From the NCBI RefSeq assembly GCF_014773385.1, contig NZ_JACXAI010000030.1:1-64000 (forward strand): a stretch of 64,000 nt of DNA, in the 5' to 3' direction. A program made the translations under genes and the position numbers. The notes under the pieces are model-generated. The model made no database searches and was not told the DNA's origin. It saw only the letters and a list, made by a program, of their open reading frames with translations. Origin of the DNA: Metabacillus arenae. GTDB lineage: Bacteria; Bacillota; Bacilli; Bacillales; Bacillaceae. Below, in pieces: positions 21,428-34,707 of this stretch; position 1 is the stretch's first letter, and the number at the start of each line of letters is the position of its first letter.

Positions 21428-22069
21428 TCAGTTAAGAAAGCATTCCTGTATTAAAGCAAAATGGGGTTTAAGTAAATAAAAATATTAACGTGTTAAAGTG
21501 TGGTATTATTGTCCAGCTATCACGTTATTGTTTGGAAGTCTCAAGCTAATCTATCAGGTGTAACTATCGGAAAATAACGAATTTTGTCGAATAATCGATA
21601 TATTGAAAATTTCGAAGATATCTCCATTGTTTTCGAAGATATAATTAAAATTTCGAAGATAAGTATATAATTTTCGAAGATAAACACTTTTCAATTCCAA
21701 TTTCTAGTGTATTCTTTAAAGAATTATTCTTATATTGAATAAAAAATAATTAAAAAGGCAAATTCCTCTGTCTATTTTAAAATTAATAGCTAATTTGAGC
21801 ATCATATGAGCCGTCCCCCCTAATACTCCCGACGAATGTATTCCGAAAGATTTAAACCTTTATTACCCAGCAAGGGCCATTTATCGTCCAGTTTTTTAAA
21901 AGCTAAAGAAATAACCCTAAATATACGCACAAACATCAGTCCTAATAACTGTAATAGCCTTATAGATCATTTTAATCCTTGATAAAATGGGAATATATCC
22001 TCCACCATTTTTCCAAGCAGTTACTTTTGATATAATAATGAAATGGTAAAAAGAATGGAGGACCCTAGC
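21428..22069. other. intergenic region before pcrB
   Basis: This stretch of over 600 bp has no credible gene. It holds copy 2 of the TTCGAAGATA phased repeat (21564-21698). A likely -10 box TATAAT lies at 22031-22036, just before pcrB. I find nothing else that I can name between 21700 and 22020. Confidence 0.55.
21564..21698. repeat. 135-bp TTCGAAGATA phased repeat, copy 2
   Basis: The motif TTCGAAGATA lies at 21611, 21632, 21652 and 21673, a spacing of 21, 20 and 21 bp, identical to copy 1 at 128-262. Preceding TCG cores are at 21567 and 21587. The 135 bp align end to end with copy 1 without a gap. The copy lies between two housekeeping transcription units and not inside a gene. Confidence 0.8.
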
Positions 22070-22756
22070 ATGTATGATGTTACCGAGTGGAAGCATGTCT
22101 TCAAACTCGATCCTGATAAAGATATATCAGATAGGCATCTGGAGGCGATTTGTGAATCTGGAACAGATGCTGTTATAGTGGGGGGAAGCGACAATATCAC
22201 CTCCGACAAAGTACTTAATATTATGTCAAAAATTAGACGATTTCTAGTACCGTGTGTACTTGAGGTTTCAACGATCGAATCTATTATCCCAGGTTTTGAT
22301 TTATATTTTATCCCTACTGTACTAAATAGCAAAAATCCAAAATGGATTGTAGAGCTTCATAAAGAGGCGGTAAAAGAATATGGAGATTTAATGAACTGGG
22401 ACGAGCTTCTTGTTGAAGGGTATTGTATTCTTAATGAGGAATGCAAGGCTGCGAAATTAACGGATGCTCAAACAAAATTGGATTTGGAAGACATTAAGGC
22501 CTATGCGCGGACGGCAGAAAATTTATTTAACCTCCCAATTTTTTATTTGGAATTTAGCGGGGAATATGGTGATCAGCAGATTGTAAAAGAGGTTCAATCT
22601 GTCCTAAATAAAACTACATTGTTTTATGGAGGGGGGATTACTACTCCTGAGCAGGCTAAAGAAATGGCTCAATTTGCAGATGTAGTTGTCGTTGGAAATG
22701 TTATATACGATAATATAGATTCGGCTATAAAAACGGTACAAGCTGTGAAATCGTAA
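22070..22756 (+). CDS. pcrB: heptaprenylglyceryl phosphate synthase, PcrB
   Basis: PcrB transfers a heptaprenyl group to sn-glycerol-1-phosphate, making an archaeal-like ether lipid precursor in Bacillales. The 228-residue TIM barrel shows [10 protein letters not shown] at the N-terminus, [23 protein letters not shown], and the phosphate-binding [14 protein letters not shown] and [10 protein letters not shown] chose the ATG at 22070 ([15 protein letters not shown]) behind GGAGGA. The frame extends 9 codons upstream. It precedes pcrA as in B. subtilis. Confidence 0.96.
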   Translation: MYDVTEWKHVFKLDPDKDISDRHLEAICESGTDAVIVGGSDNITSDKVLNIMSKIRRFLVPCVLEVSTIESIIPGFDLYFIPTVLNSKNPKWIVELHKEAVKEYGDLMNWDELLVEGYCILNEECKAAKLTDAQTKLDLEDIKAYARTAENLFNLPIFYLEFSGEYGDQQIVKEVQSVLNKTTLFYGGGITTPEQAKEMAQFADVVVVGNVIYDNIDSAIKTVQAVKS

Positions 22757-22816
22757 TTGTTTTTAAAAGGAATTTTTAGTAAAATGGAACATATGTTTGA
22801 TTAGGTGGTGACGGAC

Positions 22817-25036
22817 TTGCAATTTCTATCAAATACATTATTAACAGGTTTGAATGACAGGCAGCAGGAGGCCGTCAAAGCAACTGACGGTCCACTTTTA
22901 ATTATGGCAGGAGCGGGAAGTGGAAAAACCCGTGTGCTGACTCATCGAATTGCCTATTTAATGGCGGAGAAACAGGTAGCTCCATGGAACATTCTTGCGA
23001 TCACATTTACTAATAAAGCTGCTCGTGAAATGAAAGAGAGAATACAGGGGATTGTCGGCCCTGTTGCGGAGGATATTTGGATTTCAACCTTCCACTCGAT
23101 GTGTGTTCGAATTCTAAGGAGAGATGTTGACCGGATAGGAATCAATCGTAATTTCTCTATTTTAGATTCAGCTGATCAGCTTTCTGTCATCAAATCCATC
23201 CTTAAAGAACGGAACATTGACCCGAAAAAATTCGATCCCCGCACACTGTTAGGTTCAATCAGCGGGGCAAAAAATGAGCTCGTAACTCCTGACGAATATG
23301 AAAAAACGGCAGGCGGGATGTATGAGCAGGTTGTTTCAGATGTGTACAAGGACTACCAGAAGAAATTAAGAAAAAATCAGTCTCTGGATTTTGATGATTT
23401 AATTATGACTACGATTCTTTTGTTTGAGCGGGTACCAGAGGTTTTGGAATACTATCAGCGAAAGTTTCAATACATTCATGTTGATGAGTATCAGGATACA
23501 AACCGGGCGCAATATATGCTGGTAAAAATGCTTGCTTCCCGTTTTAAAAATATTTGTGTTGTTGGTGATTCTGATCAATCAATCTATCGTTGGCGAGGGG
23601 CCGATATTGCCAACATCCTTTCATTTGAAAAGGATTATCCAAATGCTCAAGTAATTTTATTGGAACAAAATTACCGTTCGACAAAAAGAATTCTTGAAGC
23701 GGCGAATGAAGTCATTAAAAATAATGCAAATCGGAAGCCCAAAAAACTTTGGACGGAAAATACAGACGGTCCAAAGCTAATGTATTATCGAGCAGACAGC
23801 GAATCTTCGGAAACTCAATTTGTGGCAGGAAAAATAAAAGAACTCACAGACAGCGGCGCAAGAAAATTTTCTGAAATTGCGATCCTTTACAGAACAAATG
23901 CCCAATCACGTGTAATAGAGGAAACTCTTCTTAAATCGAACATTAATTACAGCATTGTGGGCGGGATAAAGTTCTACGATCGTAAAGAAATTAAAGATAT
24001 CCTCGCTTATTTGCGATTAGTAGCAAATCCTGCTGATGATATAAGCCTTTCCCGGATTGTCAATGTGCCAAAGCGGGGAGTTGGTGCGTCTTCTGAGGAC
24101 AAAATTGCCCATTTTGCAGCAATTAATGATATTTCATTATTCCAAGCAATCGAAGAGATTGAACAGGTCGGGGTAAGTGCAAGGGTAAATAATTCGCTAT
24201 CAGAATTCCGTGAAATAATCCGGAATCTCTCCAATATGCAAGAATATTTGTCTGTTACTGAATTGACGGAAGAGATTTTAGAAAAAACCGGCTACCGTGA
24301 TATGTTAAAAACTGAGAAAACCATCGAATCACAAAGCAGACTCGAAAATATAGATGAGTTTTTATCAGTAACAAAAAATTTTGAGGAAAAAAGTGAAGAT
24401 AAAAGTCTTGTTGCTTTTCTGACAGATTTAGCATTAGTTGCTGATATTGATAAACTGGATGAAGAAGAGGAAGAGGCCCCTAAGGATTCAGTAGTTCTGA
24501 TGACTTTGCATTCTGCTAAAGGCCTTGAATTTCCTGTGGTTTTCCTTATTGGATTGGAAGAAGGAGTTTTTCCTCACAGCCGTTCATTAATGGAAGAAGC
24601 AGAGATGGAAGAAGAACGCAGATTGGCTTATGTTGGAATTACCCGTGCAGAACAAGAGTTATTTTTAACAAATGCCCAAATGCGTACACTTTACGGAAGA
24701 ACAAGTATGAATCCTGAGTCTCGTTTTATTAGAGAAATTCCAGAGGAATTGGTGGAGCCGGTCCATGAACAGCAAAATCGTATGAATACTCCATTTGGAA
24801 GTAATCTGCGAAAACAGGAACGCAGAGCCCCTGTTTCCAGGCCTGTCCCGAACACAACAGGCGGAGATGACTTGCAATGGGCAGTCGGCAATAAAGCAAT
24901 TCATAAAAAATGGGGAACGGGTACTGTTGTCAGTGTCAAAGGAGATGGAGAAGGAACGGAGCTTGATATTGCCTTTCCTTCACCAGTTGGAATCAAACGT
25001 TTGTTGGCTAAGTTTGCGCCAATACAAAAAGGATAA
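22817..25036 (+). CDS. pcrA: ATP-dependent DNA helicase PcrA
   Basis: An essential 3'-5' UvrD-family helicase in nucleotide excision repair, rolling-circle plasmid replication and clearing of RecA or RNA polymerase. The ~739 residues are full length. Motif I is AGAGSGKT, motif Ia [11 protein letters not shown], motif [14 protein letters not shown], motif [17 protein letters not shown], and motif [17 protein letters not shown]. The C-terminal PcrA-type tail has [15 protein letters not shown] chose TTG at 22817 because the protein then aligns with B. subtilis PcrA from its first residue, with GGTGGTG as ribosome binding site. GTG codons at 22805 and 22808 are alternatives. Confidence 0.96.
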   Translation: MQFLSNTLLTGLNDRQQEAVKATDGPLLIMAGAGSGKTRVLTHRIAYLMAEKQVAPWNILAITFTNKAAREMKERIQGIVGPVAEDIWISTFHSMCVRILRRDVDRIGINRNFSILDSADQLSVIKSILKERNIDPKKFDPRTLLGSISGAKNELVTPDEYEKTAGGMYEQVVSDVYKDYQKKLRKNQSLDFDDLIMTTILLFERVPEVLEYYQRKFQYIHVDEYQDTNRAQYMLVKMLASRFKNICVVGDSDQSIYRWRGADIANILSFEKDYPNAQVILLEQNYRSTKRILEAANEVIKNNANRKPKKLWTENTDGPKLMYYRADSESSETQFVAGKIKELTDSGARKFSEIAILYRTNAQSRVIEETLLKSNINYSIVGGIKFYDRKEIKDILAYLRLVANPADDISLSRIVNVPKRGVGASSEDKIAHFAAINDISLFQAIEEIEQVGVSARVNNSLSEFREIIRNLSNMQEYLSVTELTEEILEKTGYRDMLKTEKTIESQSRLENIDEFLSVTKNFEEKSEDKSLVAFLTDLALVADIDKLDEEEEEAPKDSVVLMTLHSAKGLEFPVVFLIGLEEGVFPHSRSLMEEAEMEEERRLAYVGITRAEQELFLTNAQMRTLYGRTSMNPESRFIREIPEELVEPVHEQQNRMNTPFGSNLRKQERRAPVSRPVPNTTGGDDLQWAVGNKAIHKKWGTGTVVSVKGDGEGTELDIAFPSPVGIKRLLAKFAPIQKG

Positions 25037-25118
25037 AACTTGTAATTAGAAGTTCTGTAGGTTCAGGCAAAATAAATAGCAGAGGAAAAAATACATCTGC
25101 TGTTACCCAATTTCAACA

Positions 25119-27885
<2,767 letters not shown>

Positions 27886-27899
27886 AGGAGTGTTAAAAG

Positions 27900-29075
27900 T
27901 TGAAAAAAATGCTTGTATTATCGGTGGCTGTCATGCTGCTTTTAAGCGCATGCGCTCCGAATTTTGGGGAAGAAGAGGAGCTTGTTCAAGAGACTGATTC
28001 GGATACAAAGAAAAAAGCGATAATTCCGAAATACAACATTTCCGATCAGTATTATAAAATGGTTCTTCCATTTGAAGCAGGACAGGCACGCGGATTGGTA
28101 GCAGATAACCTTAATACACGCCTGGACATTGATGAATTTGAAACAGGCTTAATGAGAATTGCACAGGATACTTTTTCAACCGAGGAGTATGGTTTTAAAG
28201 AAGGTCAGGTATTGGATGCTGAGACAATCCGAAGCTGGCTAAGCCGCAAAAAGGAAGGAGCAGCACTTGAAGAGGCTAAAGAAAAGGATAAGGAATTTAA
28301 AAACCTAGGCCTAAACCCTCCGACTAGCAATGCCGAAACGGCTAAAGCACAAAGTGAGGAAAGTCCAATTTACTTAGCTCATATTCTCGAACATAATTAT
28401 TTTAAAAGAAAGAACGAAGAAACGGTGGAATTCGGTGGTGTTGTGCTTGGATTGGCACTCAATTCTGTTTATTATTACAATCAAGAGGATGGATATCCGC
28501 GTCAGCGGCCTATTTCTGATAGTGAGATAAGAGCTGAGGGAGAAAAAATCGCTGCAGAAGTTGTAAAAAGAGTCCGTGCAAAAAAGGGAATGGAAAATAT
28601 TCCGATTGTCATTGCGATGTATAAGCAGGCACCAAAGTCCTCCATCGTACCAGGTAACTTTTTAACTAAAGCAGAAGTAAAGCCTGGCCAAACAAACATT
28701 GGAGACTGGAAAAACCTAAATGAGGAACACCACTTCTTCCCATCACCTGAGGCTACTAAAGCTTACCGTGATGACGCAAGTACATTTGACCGTTTCAAGA
28801 ATGAAATTGATGAATTTTTCCCTAATTATACAGGAGTAATAGGCAAAGGCTTTTATAAAGATGGAGAACTCCAAGAGTTGAAGATTGAAATCCCAATGCA
28901 ATTTTACGGAAAAACAGAAGTAATCGCCTTTACACAATTTGTTACGGGAAAAATCATGGAATTCTTCCCTGATTATTTAAACATTGAAGTAGATATACAT
29001 TCAACAGGCGGACCAGAAGCACTTATCGTCCGAAAACCAAATCAAGAAAAACCAACCGTCCATATATTTGAATAA
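27900..29075 (+). CDS. camS: CamS family sex-pheromone lipoprotein (YerH)
   Basis: A 391-residue secreted lipoprotein of the CamS family. The TTG at 27900 follows AGAGGAG. The signal peptide KKMLVLSVAVMLLLSAC ends in the lipobox LSAC. The mature part has ISDQYYKMVLPFEAGQARGL, and the C-terminus has a DIHSTGGPEALIVR stretch. Staphylococcal CamS precursors yield the cAM373-type peptide pheromone from their signal sequence. Whether a pheromone is made here is unknown. The position 15 bp after ligA, as in B. subtilis (yerH), supports co-transcription. Confidence 0.92.
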   Translation: MKKMLVLSVAVMLLLSACAPNFGEEEELVQETDSDTKKKAIIPKYNISDQYYKMVLPFEAGQARGLVADNLNTRLDIDEFETGLMRIAQDTFSTEEYGFKEGQVLDAETIRSWLSRKKEGAALEEAKEKDKEFKNLGLNPPTSNAETAKAQSEESPIYLAHILEHNYFKRKNEETVEFGGVVLGLALNSVYYYNQEDGYPRQRPISDSEIRAEGEKIAAEVVKRVRAKKGMENIPIVIAMYKQAPKSSIVPGNFLTKAEVKPGQTNIGDWKNLNEEHHFFPSPEATKAYRDDASTFDRFKNEIDEFFPNYTGVIGKGFYKDGELQELKIEIPMQFYGKTEVIAFTQFVTGKIMEFFPDYLNIEVDIHSTGGPEALIVRKPNQEKPTVHIFE

Positions 29076-29100
29076 TATACATGAAGAAGGTGTCCCAAAT

Positions 29101-29141
29101 AACGGGGGTACCAGGTACCATTGGTACCTGATACCCCCGTT
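29101..29141 (+). terminator. terminator after camS
   Basis: A 19-bp near-perfect stem (29101-29119 with 29123-29141, one G-T pair) has a 3-nt loop. It contains GGTACC palindromes and is followed by TCTCTTTAT. It ends the pcrB-camS unit. The GGTACCTG core echoes the GGTGCCTGG palindromes near 17.7-18.1 kb. Confidence 0.75.
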
Positions 29142-29152
29142 TCTCTTTATAT

Positions 29153-29182
29153 TTGAAAGTTTTAGCAATTTTCAGGTAGAAT
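29153..29182 (+). promoter_or_regulatory. candidate sigma-A promoter of rocA
   Basis: TTGAAA at 29153-29158, an 18-bp spacer and TAGAAT at 29177-29182 lie about 110 bp before the rocA start. Confidence 0.45.
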
Positions 29183-29293
29183 GAAAGAAGAGAAGGGGAC
29201 TGAGGAGAACTAACCCCTTAACAGACTTGGTTTGATAGGACAACTTACAATTTTTTCTATCTATTAAAATCGTAAAAGGGGAGGTAGATGATA

Positions 29294-30838
29294 GTGATTC
29301 CATACAAGCATGAACCATTTACTGATTTTTCGGTCGAATCTAATAAGAAGGCGTATGAAGAGAGTTTAAAATTAGTAAATTCATATCTTGGTCTTGATTA
29401 TCCTTTGATAATTGGCGGAGAACGTGTCACAACAGATGACAAAATAGTGTCTATTAATCCTGCCAATAAAAAAGAGATCATTGGCCGGGTATCGAAGGCT
29501 GATCAAGAATTAGCTGAAAAAGCGATGAAGACTGCTGATGAGACATTTAACCATTGGAGAAAAGTAAAACCTGAAGTTCGTGCAGATATTTTGTTCCGGG
29601 CAGCTGCGATCGTGCGCAGACGCAAGCATGAATTTTCTGCATTATTAACGAAAGAAGCTGGTAAGCCGTGGAAAGAGGCAGATGCAGATACAGCAGAGGC
29701 AATCGATTTTATGGAGTTTTATGCTCGTCAAATGCTGAAGCTTAAAGACGGAGTTTCTGTTGAAAGCCGTCCAGGCGAATACAATCGCTATGGATATATT
29801 CCATTAGGTGTAGGTGTTGTTATTTCACCGTGGAACTTCCCATTTGCGATTATGGCTGGTACAACAGTTGCCGCTATTGTTACTGGCAATACGGTTCTTT
29901 TAAAGCCTGCTTCCACAACACCTGTTGTTGCTGCTAAATTTGTAGAAGTAATGGAGAAGGCCGGATTACCGAAAGGTGTTCTTAACTTTATTCCTGGAAG
30001 CGGTGCTGAAGTCGGGGATTATTTAGTGGATCATCCACGTACACGCTTCGTATCCTTCACCGGTTCACGTGATGTCGGGACGCGCATTTATGAAAGAGCA
30101 TCCAAGGTGCATCCAGGCCAGAAATGGTTAAAGCGTGTTATTGCTGAAATGGGCGGAAAAGATACGATTGTTGTAGATAAAGAAGCTGATCTTGAATTAG
30201 CAGCACAATCGATTGTTGCATCAGCATTCGGATTTTCAGGTCAAAAATGTTCTGCATGCTCCCGTGCGATCGTGTTAGAAGAAGTTTATGACCAAGTGTT
30301 GAACCGCGTAGTTGAACTAACTAAAGAAATTTCTGAAGGAAACCCTGAAAAACCATCTACTTTTATGGGACCTGTCATCGATCAATCCGCATTTGACTAG
30401 ATTATGAGCTATATACACCTTGGAAATGAGGAAGGTAAAGTTGTAGCAGGAGGAGAAGGAAGTAATTCAAAAGGATTCTTTATCCAGCCTACTGTTGTTG
30501 CTGATCTTGCCCCGACAGCCCGTTTAATGCAGGATGAAATTTTCGGACCAGTTGTCGGATTTTCAAAAGCTAAAGATTTTAATGAAGCAATAGAATTTGC
30601 AAACAATACAGATTATGGTTTAACTGGTGCTGTCATCTCTAATAACCGTGCACACATTGAGAAGGCTCGAGAGGATTTCCATGTCGGAAACCTTTACTTT
30701 AATCGGGGCTGTACAGGAGCAATTGTCGGATATCAGCCATTCGGCGGATTCAACATGTCTGGTACAGATTCCAAAGCGGGCGGTCCTGACTACCTGCTCC
30801 TTCACCTCCAAGCACAAACAACTTCTGAAATGCTTTAA
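29294..30838 (+). pseudogene. rocA: 1-pyrroline-5-carboxylate dehydrogenase with in-frame amber codon
   Basis: RocA oxidises pyrroline-5-carboxylate/glutamate semialdehyde to glutamate in proline and arginine breakdown. The frame matches RocA end to end (about 514 codons), but codon 369 is TAG (30398-30400). There is no frameshift, and both sides align in the same frame ([10 protein letters not shown], stop, IMSYIHLGN). B. subtilis has Lys at this place as I recall, so AAG to TAG by one base is likely. The N-terminal part keeps the catalytic Cys319 (SGQKCSAC) and EMGGKD. The lost part carries EEIFGPV-like [10 protein letters not shown] and the oligomerisation tail. GTG at 29294 gives better Shine-Dalgarno spacing (GGGGAGGT) than ATG at 29288. 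It is either a real nonsense mutation, a suppressed codon or a sequencing error. Confidence 0.88.
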
Positions 30839-30843
30839 CTGCT

Positions 30844-30873
30844 AAATCTCCCTAGTTTCTAGGGAGGTTTTTA
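30844..30873 (+). terminator. terminator after rocA
   Basis: An 8-bp stem CTCCCTAG (30848-30855) / CTAGGGAG (30859-30866) with a 3-nt loop is followed by GTTTTTAA. Confidence 0.85.
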
Positions 30874-31081
30874 ATAGGGATTATTGTATTCCGGTCAAAG
30901 GTTGCTTCCCATTATCTTAACCTTGCTTAAAAAAAGTAGAAGGGCTTTTATATTTGTGCCGTGTCTCACGCACAAAATACTTATCATCAGGCAGAGATAG
31001 GATTTTCTCACGTAAATATCGTTTGCTTTTTAAATAAAACTAACCGTTTTAGAACTTTTCAAAAATGGAGGTGTATAGTGT

Positions 31082-32062
31082 ATGTTAGGAGTAGCTTTAT
31101 TAAGTAGGTGGCATGTCCATGCCGATGAGTATGCGGAAGAAGTGAAAAATAATCCTTATTTTGAAATAAAGTGTGTCTGGGATGAGGAAAACGAAAGAGG
31201 CGTCAGATGGGGAGAGGAGCTTGGTGTTCCTTTTGTTGACGACCTTACTAGCATTTTTAATGACTCAACCATTCAAGCTGTTGTTGTTTCTACACCGACC
31301 AACCTACATACGGATATCATTGTACAAGCTGCAAAAAATAAGAAACACATCTTTACTGAAAAGATACTAGCTTTCACCGGTGATGAATGCACAAACATCT
31401 ATGAAGAGGTAGAAAAAAATGGAGTGTCCCTAATGGTCTCACTCCCGCGTCTTAGCTCTCCTTATTACTTATACGCACAAAAGGCAGTGGATGAAGGGCT
31501 GCTTGGGGAACTGACAATGGCCAGGTGCCGAGTAGCACACAATGGAGCTGTTCCATCTGAAGCTTTTCCTGAGGGGTGGCTGCCAGCCCACTTTTATAAT
31601 AAAGAAGCATGCGGCGGAGGGGCCCTAATTGATTTGGGTGCACACCCGATTTATTTATGTAACCGGCTTTTAGGAAAACCAATAACAGTACAAGCTCATT
31701 TTCATTACACCTATCAAAAGGAAGTTGAGGATTCAGCAACAATCATTGTCGAATATGAAAATGGGGTTCTCGCAAATCTCGAAACATCATTTACATCAGA
31801 AGACAGTCCCTTTCTTTTAGAGCTATATGGTACTAAAGGATGTCTTTATATAAAAGATGAAGCAATAGAGCTGAGAAAAAACCAAACAAAGAAAATGATT
31901 TCAAGCCTTCCAGCCCCTCTGCTCACCCCAATGAATCAATGGGCAGAAGAAATTGTTTCAGGTAAAAAACCATCGATTACAAAGGAAGATATTATCCTTT
32001 TGACGACTGTAAATGAAGCCGCCTACCTGTCCCATCATGAAAAACAACAAATTGGATTATAA
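31082..32062 (+). CDS. Gfo/Idh/MocA family oxidoreductase
   Basis: A 326-residue NAD(P)-dependent dehydrogenase of the Gfo/Idh/MocA family. The N-terminal Rossmann domain (LGVALLSRWHVHADEY, VVVSTPTNLHTDI) carries the family's EKPxA site as EKILA, with Ile replacing the usual Pro. The C-terminal alpha/beta domain has the GGGALIDLGAHPIYL stretch with the conserved Asp-His. Such enzymes act on sugars, inositols or related compounds. The substrate cannot be told from sequence. GGAGGTG stands 9 bp before the ATG. It is a lone gene convergent with putP and shares its terminator. Confidence 0.85.
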   Translation: MLGVALLSRWHVHADEYAEEVKNNPYFEIKCVWDEENERGVRWGEELGVPFVDDLTSIFNDSTIQAVVVSTPTNLHTDIIVQAAKNKKHIFTEKILAFTGDECTNIYEEVEKNGVSLMVSLPRLSSPYYLYAQKAVDEGLLGELTMARCRVAHNGAVPSEAFPEGWLPAHFYNKEACGGGALIDLGAHPIYLCNRLLGKPITVQAHFHYTYQKEVEDSATIIVEYENGVLANLETSFTSEDSPFLLELYGTKGCLYIKDEAIELRKNQTKKMISSLPAPLLTPMNQWAEEIVSGKKPSITKEDIILLTTVNEAAYLSHHEKQQIGL

Positions 32063-32064
32063 TT

Positions 32065-32104
32065 AGCAAAAGCCATGGAGATCGCTTTCCCCATGGCTTT
32101 TGCT
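32065..32104. terminator. bidirectional terminator between oxidoreductase and putP
   Basis: A perfect 14-bp inverted repeat (32065-32078 with 32091-32104, core AGCAAAAGCCATGG) lies between two convergent genes, with T-rich DNA beyond on the plus strand and A-rich DNA before it. Confidence 0.85.
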
Positions 32105-32110
32105 TTTCAT

Positions 32111-33601
32111 TTATTTTAATTCTTCTTCCAATACTTCTTCCATTTCTTTAAAGTTCTCTTTTACGTGTTTAGATGGTCTGCTTGTAATTAAACTTACAAC
32201 AACGATGGCAAGTAAACTTAAGGAGAAGCCAGGAATCATTTCATACATATCTCCTGTTACTTGCTTAAAGAAAGGGATGCTGATCCAAAGGATGACTACG
32301 ATTGCACCGACGATCATACCTGCAAGTGCACCCCAGCGGGTCATTCGTTTCCAATACAGGCTTAACAGGATAGCTGGACCGAATGCAGAACCAAATCCTG
32401 CCCATGCGTAGCCGACTAATCCTAAGATCGTATCATTTGGAGTCAACGATAAGAGAACAGCAACAACTGCTACAAGTAATACAGCTAAACGGCCAACTAA
32501 TACAAGCTCTTTGTTACTAGCGTTTCGCTTTACAAAAGTTTTGTAAAAGTCCTCTGTTAATGCACTAGATGTGACCAGCAGCTGAGAGGAGATTGTACTC
32601 ATAATCGCTGCTAAAATCGCTGCTAACAAGAAGCCTGAAATAAGTGGATGGAACAATACATTTGAAAACATAATAAATACTGTTTCCGGGTCTGCAAGTG
32701 TAGCTCCTGTTTCGTTCACATAGGCAATCCCTGTTAAACCAACAAGCATAGCACCAAAAACAGAAATAACCATCCAGGTCATGCCGATTCGGCGGGCAGG
32801 CTTCAATTCTTTTACAGAGTTAATTGCCATAAAACGGACTATAATATGAGGCTGACCAAAGTATCCTAGTCCCCAAGCGAAAAACGAAAGAATTCCAATA
32901 ATCGTCGTTCCTCTAAAAATATCAAGCAATGCAGGATCTACTTCTCGAATGACATCAAATGTAGGCTGTACCCCGCCTAAGTCTGAGAAGGCAACAATAG
33001 GCACTAAAATAAGGGCTAAAAACATAATAACACCTTGAACAAAGTCTGTTAAACTTACCGCTAAGAAACCGCCAAATAATGTGTAAGCAACAACAACCCC
33101 TGCTGTTAAAAACAAGCCGATTCGATAATCCATTCCAAAAGCAGATTCAAATAAAATACCGCCTGAAACTGCACCTGAAGAGGTATAAAGCGTAAAGAAA
33201 ATAATAATAACAATTGCAGAAACCATTCGTAAAATTCGTGACTTATCATTAAATCGATTTTCAAAATAATCAGGAATTGTAATGGAGTCATTCGCAACTT
33301 CGGTGTATGTCCGCAAACGAGGCGCTACAACTAAATAGTTCACATAAGCTCCTAGAGACAGCCCAATAGCTAACCACATACTTGATAAACCAGTTGTATA
33401 CATAGCACCTGGCAATCCCATTAACATCCAGCCGCTCATATCAGATGCTCCTGCTGATAATGCTGTTACGGCAGGGCCAAGTCCGCGTCCCCCTAACATA
33501 TAGCCCTCAATATCATCGGTAGATTTCTTGTAGGCATACAGACCAATAAGAAGCATACCGACAAAATAAATTCCTAAAGACACAATTACTCCGACACTCA
33601 C
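32111..33601 (-). CDS. putP: sodium/proline symporter (PutP/OpuE)
   Basis: A 496-residue member of the sodium:solute symporter family (SSS) with about 13 hydrophobic segments. Family hallmarks are [27 protein letters not shown] near residues 37-60 and [11 protein letters not shown]-like [17 protein letters not shown] in the middle. It lies just before gatCAB as B. subtilis opuE does. It imports proline with sodium, either as osmoprotectant (OpuE) or as nutrient (PutP). Nearness to rocA and an upstream CcpA-type site favour a nutrient role. The cytoplasmic tail is acidic ([12 protein letters not shown]). Confidence 0.93.
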   Translation of the reverse strand: MSVGVIVSLGIYFVGMLLIGLYAYKKSTDDIEGYMLGGRGLGPAVTALSAGASDMSGWMLMGLPGAMYTTGLSSMWLAIGLSLGAYVNYLVVAPRLRTYTEVANDSITIPDYFENRFNDKSRILRMVSAIVIIIFFTLYTSSGAVSGGILFESAFGMDYRIGLFLTAGVVVAYTLFGGFLAVSLTDFVQGVIMFLALILVPIVAFSDLGGVQPTFDVIREVDPALLDIFRGTTIIGILSFFAWGLGYFGQPHIIVRFMAINSVKELKPARRIGMTWMVISVFGAMLVGLTGIAYVNETGATLADPETVFIMFSNVLFHPLISGFLLAAILAAIMSTISSQLLVTSSALTEDFYKTFVKRNASNKELVLVGRLAVLLVAVVAVLLSLTPNDTILGLVGYAWAGFGSAFGPAILLSLYWKRMTRWGALAGMIVGAIVVILWISIPFFKQVTGDMYEMIPGFSLSLLAIVVVSLITSRPSKHVKENFKEMEEVLEEELK

Positions 33602-33775
33602 TTTATCTCTCCTTCTTTTGACATTTTAGTGTCATCTATTGACAAACCAACAAATGACGTGCTTCGTCTAGACGCTTATGGTTTCTTAACCTAACAAACT
33701 ATTCCCGATTGTTCAAGGAAATAAACCTGTTTTGGTAAGAAGAGAATCCTTCACTATGTAGTATACCTATTAATA

Positions 33776-33789
33776 TGAAAGCGATTACA
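33776..33789. promoter_or_regulatory. catabolite response element (cre) upstream of putP
   Basis: TGAAAGCGATTACA fits the CcpA-binding consensus TGWAANCGNTNWCA at all 14 positions. It lies about 175 bp upstream of putP (minus strand) and about 150 bp upstream of the DUF488 gene, in the shared divergent region. The rest of this 335-bp gap shows nothing more that I can name. Confidence 0.6.
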
Positions 33790-33942
33790 CAATATAATTA
33801 AAGTAAAACTATTCTGACAATTAAAATCTGGGAAAAAAGGCACTTTTCACTATTAGTTGATGAATGAAAAAATGATCTTTTGTTTGCCATTTCCGTATAA
33901 AAGGGAAAATAGAAAGTACTATTTTAAAAGGAGCAGATGAAA

Positions 33943-34305
33943 ATGCACATCCATCTAAAACGAATATACGAGGACCCCAGCAGTCATGATGGAAAAAGAA
34001 TTCTTGTTGACCGTGTATGGCCAAGAGGGATATCAAAGGAAAAAGCCGATTTAGATGAGTGGATGAAAGAGATTGCTCCCACAGGTGAACTAAGAAAATG
34101 GTTTAACCACGAGCCAGACCGTTTTGAAAGGTTTACAGAAAAATACAAAGAAGAAATTGAAAATGATTCCACTAAAGCAGATAAGCTAAAGCAGCTAACC
34201 GCTTTAGCGAAAAAAGAAAAGGTCACCATTCTATACGGAGCAAAAGATGAAAAGCATAATCATGCGGTCGTTCTTAAAAAAATCATTGAAAATGGCTTAC
34301 ATTAA
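33943..34305 (+). CDS. DUF488 family protein (YeaO-like)
   Basis: A ~120-residue soluble protein of the DUF488 family. The hallmark VDRVWPRGISKEKADLDEWM is at residues ~20-40 and WFNHEPDRFERF follows. The second half ends in VTILYGAKDEKHNHAVVL. The ATG at 33943 is preferred over 33937 because AAGGAG lies 9 bp before it. DUF488 proteins are small proteins of unknown function that may bind metal. It is monocistronic here. Confidence 0.88.
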   Translation: MHIHLKRIYEDPSSHDGKRILVDRVWPRGISKEKADLDEWMKEIAPTGELRKWFNHEPDRFERFTEKYKEEIENDSTKADKLKQLTALAKKEKVTILYGAKDEKHNHAVVLKKIIENGLH

Positions 34306-34398
34306 AGCCATCGTCTCCTATATAAGTTGCTTTACTGCCCTAAACTTTGGTATCATCAGAGTATTGTGATTGTACGACTTCGTGGAGGTGAACAAGAA

Positions 34399-34689
34399 AT
34401 GTCCCGCATTTCGATTGATCAAGTAAAACACGTGGCCCACTTGGCCCGATTAGCAATTACCGAAGAAGAAGCAGAAATGTTTACACAGCAATTAGACGCG
34501 ATCATAACATTTGCTGAACAATTAAATGAACTTGATACTGAGAATGTTGAGCCAACATCTCACGTACTTGATATGAAAAACGTTTTGAGAGAAGATGTAC
34601 CGGCTAAAGGCTTACCGGTCGAGGATGTTGTGAAAAACGCTCCTGACCATAAAGATGGCTATATCCGAGTACCATCCATTCTTGAATAA
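34399..34689 (+). CDS. gatC: Asp/Glu-tRNA amidotransferase subunit C
   Basis: A 96-residue subunit that stabilises GatA-GatB. The N-terminus [23 protein letters not shown] and the C-terminal [21 protein letters not shown] are typical. The ATG at 34399 lies behind GGAGGTG. The open frame reaches back to 34327 but has no resemblance upstream. It heads the gatCAB operon, which turns misacylated Glu-tRNA(Gln) and Asp-tRNA(Asn) into the correct products. Confidence 0.96.
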   Translation: MSRISIDQVKHVAHLARLAITEEEAEMFTQQLDAIITFAEQLNELDTENVEPTSHVLDMKNVLREDVPAKGLPVEDVVKNAPDHKDGYIRVPSILE

Positions 34690-34707
34690 GGAGGGGAACT
34701 TACATCC

